DNA of 64,000 nucleotides, from contig CADBHI010000006.1 in assembly GCA_902794405.1 (NCBI GenBank), forward strand, positions 1-64,000, in the 5' to 3' direction. Made by a program: the position numbers and the translations under genes. The notes under the pieces were generated by a model. It worked only from the letters and a program-made list of their open reading frames with translations, searched no databases and was not told the DNA's origin. Every line of letters begins with the position of its first letter. Within the stretch, counting starts at the first letter, position 1. Shown here in pieces: positions 60,591 through 64,000 of this stretch. The stretch is from an uncultured Prevotellaceae bacterium. GTDB lineage: Bacteria; Bacteroidota; Bacteroidia; Bacteroidales; Bacteroidaceae.

Positions 60591-62996
60591 TTATTGTACT
60601 TTGATAACCTTTGCGTAGTATACACCGTTGTTCTTGGTGAACATGTCGAAGTAGGTCATGCCAGCGACGGCAACGTCGGTGCTGGTGCATTTCACCTTAG
60701 TTGCTTCGTTGATGACATAGAGACCGGTGGTCTGCTGGGGCAGGATCACGCAGTATTTGCCATTCGCGTCGTAGTAGGCTTGACCGTCCTGAGGCTTGGT
60801 CTCAGTCTTGGGAATCGTGCAATCAACATCCTTATAGAGGGTGGTACTTGCGAAGCTTTCGTAACTGACATTGGTAGCAGCCTGATAGCTCATACCGTGG
60901 TCGGTCGTATAATAATAGGTGGTACCCGTAACGGCATAGCCGCTGGCAATGGTGTTGCCAGCATTGTCAAGATAGAGGTTGCTGACGCTCTGTCCGAGGA
61001 AGGCATTGATAGATGCTGCAGAGGCATTGTTGTTGTTGAAGTAGGTGACGCCCTTCTGCACATCACTACCAGTTGGGGCAGCGACCAGGGCGAAGCGGTA
61101 GAGACCATTAACGGAGGCACCGGCAGTCTTGGTGACAGGCTGGTACATATCCGTATTGTTGGCAGGATTTGCCTGTTGCTTAGTGTAGACAAAAGCGTAG
61201 GTCCTAACAGTCTCAGAACTGGCAGGTGCGGTCGGGGTGAACTTGGCGGCCTTCTTCTCAGATCCCTCAGCAGGAATCTCGATGGCGTTGCCGTCAACAC
61301 CATAATTCACGGTGTTGGTCAGCGTCAAGGTCTGTGTGGTCAGCACCACTCCGTTACGGCCCTTGATGGTGCCTGATGCATTATCGTCGTCCTGCATCTG
61401 GAGGGCATCGACGACCTCAGCCTCGGTCTTGCCGTTGGGGATGGTATAGAGGGCAACCTTGTCGGTCAAATCCTGAAGGGCGCCGCTGGCCAGGACGGAT
61501 GTGGGTGTGCCGTCGTTAACGGTGACATAGATGTCGCCGGTTGAAGCCAGGTACTCATCGTTGTTCACAACAGTAGAGCCTTTCTGATAGGTGGTGATGC
61601 TCGGCGTAGAGACGAGGGTGATGGTCTCCTGTGTCTTGTCATTGTCCTCAGCATTCACAACTACTGCGTCGAAGGTGATGGGGTAGAGACCGGCGGGGTC
61701 GCTGCTGGTGGTTGTGCCATCAGGATCCGTGGGGTCGTAGACACCTGTATGGCCGTTGGTCTTGTCGCTGATCTTGAATAAATAGGTATAGGCGAAGCCC
61801 GACTTCCACTGGGTGTAGATGCTGGGCACCTGGGCCGTGGCTCCTCTCACCAGAATGGTCTCGCCCGAGCCATCGATTGACTCAAGGGTGTAGTCTACGC
61901 GGAGGTTCAGGTTCGTGCCGCTCTCGTTAGGCAGGTACTGTGTGTAGTAGTTGCCCTCGGCCTCACCGGCCATCGAAGCGGTGTTCGACGAACGTCCGAG
62001 GAACACCTTGCCAGGTGTCTTCTCGCCGTCCTCGGCAATGGTGTAGTCCAGATTGCCAAACACGACATTCGTCTCCTGGGTGCCAATGCCTTCGAAATAA
62101 ACGTGGGCCTGGTTGTTGTCCTCATTGCCCTGAGTGTCAACGGTGGGGTAGTAGATGGTGTATTTACCCTTTGTGTAGATCTGGTTCGCAGTCGTGGTGA
62201 ACAAACGCGGCGTGAAAGGGTCGGTAGTCAGCACGTCGGGCAGTTCTGTATTGGCTGCGTGATAGAACTTCACGTCCCTGACGGAGTAGCCGGGGATGGT
62301 CTCATAGATACCGATGCGCACCTTGGAACCGAGGCTGCGGAACTTGATGGTGACAGGGTCGGAGCCGTACTGAGCCTTCTTGACTGTCACCATGTCTGCT
62401 ATGTAGCAGTCGTTTAGGTCTTTGGCGAGACCCTGCATGGTGAAGGCGTGGGCCGTCTCTTTAGGTCCAACAGCTGTGTTAGGTGTGATGGCTGATACCA
62501 GCACCTCACCTTCATCAGGAGTACCTTCGTAGATGGCCGTCTTGGGACCGGTAGACCAGGCAATGAAGTCGTACTGGGGCTTGGTGTAGTCCCAGTATTT
62601 GGTCGACTGGCGGGTGATGCCGTTGTCGATGGCATGCTTGATGCGGTCTTGGCCAACGTATTCCCAGTTGTGGGTGTTCGACTCGGTGGTATAGGCCGTG
62701 TTCTCGTAGTATTTTACGATATAGTTGTCAAAGACAATGCCTCCCTCTTCCACGGTTTTACTCTTTTCGCCTTTATAACCACTGACCACAAACTTGTAGT
62801 CAAGATATTTGGCGGCTTCCGCACCGGTAAACTCGGCACGGGTGGTTCCTCTGGATAAAGATCCAAACATAATAGGAATTTCCAGCGTGTCCTGCTGGGC
62901 AGGTGTCACGACAGGAGGTGACTCGACCAATTCGTCGCTACATGCGGCAAGGGTTAGTGTGGTCACCGCTGCGATGAATAACTTCTTGTACGTCAT
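60591..62996 (-). CDS. Fimbrillin family lipoprotein, 801 residues
   Basis: The signal is MTYKKLFIAAVTTLTLAAC (lipobox LAAC). RGTTRAEFTGAEA lies about 30 residues later. The body keeps the family segments NTHNWEYVGQD, QSTKYWDYTKPQYDFIAWSTG, PGYSVRDVKFYHA and FAYTYLFKISDKTNG...GLYPITFDAVVV. The C-terminus is longer than in the paralogues, with several 'TGxTYY' and 'KxGxTYFNN' segments. It is 43 bases upstream of the 714-residue paralogue and 40 bases downstream of the DUF5119 gene. Confidence 0.88.
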   Translation of the reverse strand: MTYKKLFIAAVTTLTLAACSDELVESPPVVTPAQQDTLEIPIMFGSLSRGTTRAEFTGAEAAKYLDYKFVVSGYKGEKSKTVEEGGIVFDNYIVKYYENTAYTTESNTHNWEYVGQDRIKHAIDNGITRQSTKYWDYTKPQYDFIAWSTGPKTAIYEGTPDEGEVLVSAITPNTAVGPKETAHAFTMQGLAKDLNDCYIADMVTVKKAQYGSDPVTIKFRSLGSKVRIGIYETIPGYSVRDVKFYHAANTELPDVLTTDPFTPRLFTTTANQIYTKGKYTIYYPTVDTQGNEDNNQAHVYFEGIGTQETNVVFGNLDYTIAEDGEKTPGKVFLGRSSNTASMAGEAEGNYYTQYLPNESGTNLNLRVDYTLESIDGSGETILVRGATAQVPSIYTQWKSGFAYTYLFKISDKTNGHTGVYDPTDPDGTTTSSDPAGLYPITFDAVVVNAEDNDKTQETITLVSTPSITTYQKGSTVVNNDEYLASTGDIYVTVNDGTPTSVLASGALQDLTDKVALYTIPNGKTEAEVVDALQMQDDDNASGTIKGRNGVVLTTQTLTLTNTVNYGVDGNAIEIPAEGSEKKAAKFTPTAPASSETVRTYAFVYTKQQANPANNTDMYQPVTKTAGASVNGLYRFALVAAPTGSDVQKGVTYFNNNNASAASINAFLGQSVSNLYLDNAGNTIASGYAVTGTTYYYTTDHGMSYQAATNVSYESFASTTLYKDVDCTIPKTETKPQDGQAYYDANGKYCVILPQQTTGLYVINEATKVKCTSTDVAVAGMTYFDMFTKNNGVYYAKVIKVQ

Positions 62997-63036
62997 GTTA
63001 AATGCAATTTTTTAAGTTTATTTATTAGGTATTTGT

Positions 63037-64000
63037 TTATAAATCGAATTCGTGGGTGCCTCCGTCTTCGAAGTCTTTCACGATAGCATTGAAGGCAGAG
63101 CCTCCGCTGCGAGAGGGGATACGCACGGTATCCATGTCCAGTTCGACGGTGATGACCCCGCCTTTCCAGCGGCGGCGCACTTGTTCGGTCACGTCGAACA
63201 CAAAGGTAGAGTCCATACCATTATTAAACAGCATTGTCAGGTCAAGGTAATGCTGGTTGGTATCTTCCACGTCTTCACGCTTCTTGATACGGTTGGCATT
63301 CTGTCCACAGATACCAAAAGTCATCAGTCGGCCGCCTGCTATGTCCACCGCCTCGCCATTCTTGTCGCAATTGGTCTTGAAGCGGGTGTTGTAGTAAACG
63401 GTGATGACGTCATCGTCAGTGATACCGGTGTTGACCACCGTTGACCGGCCAAAGCCTGAGAGATTGGCAGTACCGTCGACGCCGACGATCTTGCTGTGGT
63501 TGTTATGCAGGATGACCTGCGTCAGATAGATATAGGTGATAGGCTCGAGCACCATACTCAGCTTCCTGACATACACGTTGTTCTCCGCATCGTACTCAAA
63601 CCCTCTGAGGTCACGGTTAATGTCAATAGCCTGCTCGTAGGCCGAGAACAAGTCCTCAGGCTGGTAGAAAGCGTGGGTGTAACGGGGAGCCTGGTACCGG
63701 GTTGTCATCATCGATTGGTTGGTGTAGGCCCTCACGTACTCCAATGATGTCTGCTCGTCGAAGTTCAGGCTCTGCACACCGTCGGGCGTGGTCACGTCGT
63801 TCCATACCAGGATGTCCCAGAATCCCCAGTTGTAGCGTCCTCTGAACGTGTTGCCTCTGATGCTGTTGGAGAGCACACTGGTATGAGTGCCCATCGGTTC
63901 TGAGCCGGTGTAGTAGCGGCGCAACAGGTAGATGTCGGGCTCATTGTAGCCGATATTGCCGAAAAGCCGCTGGTCGGCTTCGTCCCAACCGTAGTACCAT
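63037..64000 (-). CDS. DUF5119-like protein of the fimbrillin cluster (5' end outside the window)
   Basis: The frame is open to the edge. The first visible residues include WYYGWDEADQRLFGNIGYNE and PDIYLLRRYY, so the ATG at 63924 is internal and the true start lies beyond 64000. The segments DLFSAYEQAIDINRD, FEYDAENNVY, LEPITYIYLTQVILHNN and the C-terminal STFVFDVTEQVRRRWKGG agree with DUF5119-type proteins that occur beside fimbrillin genes in Bacteroidetes. It is probably a lipoprotein, but the signal is outside the window. Family name is given with moderate confidence. Confidence 0.72.
   Translation of the reverse strand, partial: WYYGWDEADQRLFGNIGYNEPDIYLLRRYYTGSEPMGTHTSVLSNSIRGNTFRGRYNWGFWDILVWNDVTTPDGVQSLNFDEQTSLEYVRAYTNQSMMTTRYQAPRYTHAFYQPEDLFSAYEQAIDINRDLRGFEYDAENNVYVRKLSMVLEPITYIYLTQVILHNNHSKIVGVDGTANLSGFGRSTVVNTGITDDDVITVYYNTRFKTNCDKNGEAVDIAGGRLMTFGICGQNANRIKKREDVEDTNQHYLDLTMLFNNGMDSTFVFDVTEQVRRRWKGGVITVELDMDTVRIPSRSGGSAFNAIVKDFEDGGTHEFDL

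Noticed and set aside
60564..61376. Plus-strand frame of 270 codons opposite the 801-residue fimbrillin gene
   Set aside because: It is antisense to a confidently identified lipoprotein gene, with no domain or start signal.

Overview
The window looks like a chromosomal segment of a Bacteroidales bacterium, most likely Prevotella in the broad sense. The evidence is promoters of the Bacteroidetes type (TTTG, 20 bases, TAnnTTTG), fimbrillin-type (Mfa/FimA-like) lipoproteins, a C-terminal type IX secretion sorting domain on a giant protein, HU-like and VirE/VapE-like proteins of the Bacteroidetes kind, and several AAA-ATPase/PD-(D/E)XK genes. No rRNA, complete tRNA or CRISPR array was seen.

Region 1 (1-11.2 kb) is housekeeping. 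A minus-strand operon runs nusB, yajC, YbbR-like, coaE, DUF5606. The plus strand carries rplY, pth, an S4 RNA-binding protein, a lipoprotein and queF. Next come trmO (minus), a sensor histidine kinase and an MBL-fold hydrolase (plus), and a DUF5106 thioredoxin-like protein (minus).

Region 2 (11.2-33.2 kb) holds two giant secreted proteins, about 3550 and 1866 residues, built mostly or partly from '[VI][YF]GGG' beta-helix-like repeats. Three ATPase genes lie between them, and a DUF3791/DUF3990 toxin-antitoxin-like cassette lies upstream of the second. Two of these gene groups are bounded by direct repeats of about 50 bp that include the 5' region of the adjacent giant gene.

Region 3 (33.2-39 kb) is repeat-rich. 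It has a REP-associated tyrosine transposase (RAYT), an HU-like protein, a VirE_N/VapE-like primase-helicase protein, and several families of GC-rich palindromic and tandem repeats. Related REPIN-like elements also occur at 4.5 and 5.3 kb.

Region 4 (39-64 kb) is a minus-strand fimbrial-type locus. It runs from a DUF5119 protein (cut by the window edge) through three paralogous fimbrillins, an ORF6N protein, an ATPase/nuclease, a four-helix-bundle protein and two more fimbrillin-like lipoproteins. It ends in a 3905-residue GGG-repeat protein with a T9SS C-terminal signal. The last four genes overlap or nearly touch and probably form one operon.

A 9-bp tandem repeat family (about RGCCCYATW) occurs in at least seven tracts. 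It lies inside coaE, across the giant/DUF5106 junction, in leaders, and inside signal-peptide codons. In one fimbrillin-like lipoprotein it encodes essentially the whole hydrophobic core of the signal peptide. This repeat family, the giant GGG proteins coupled to a fimbrillin operon, and the direct-repeat-bounded cassettes are the most unusual content here.
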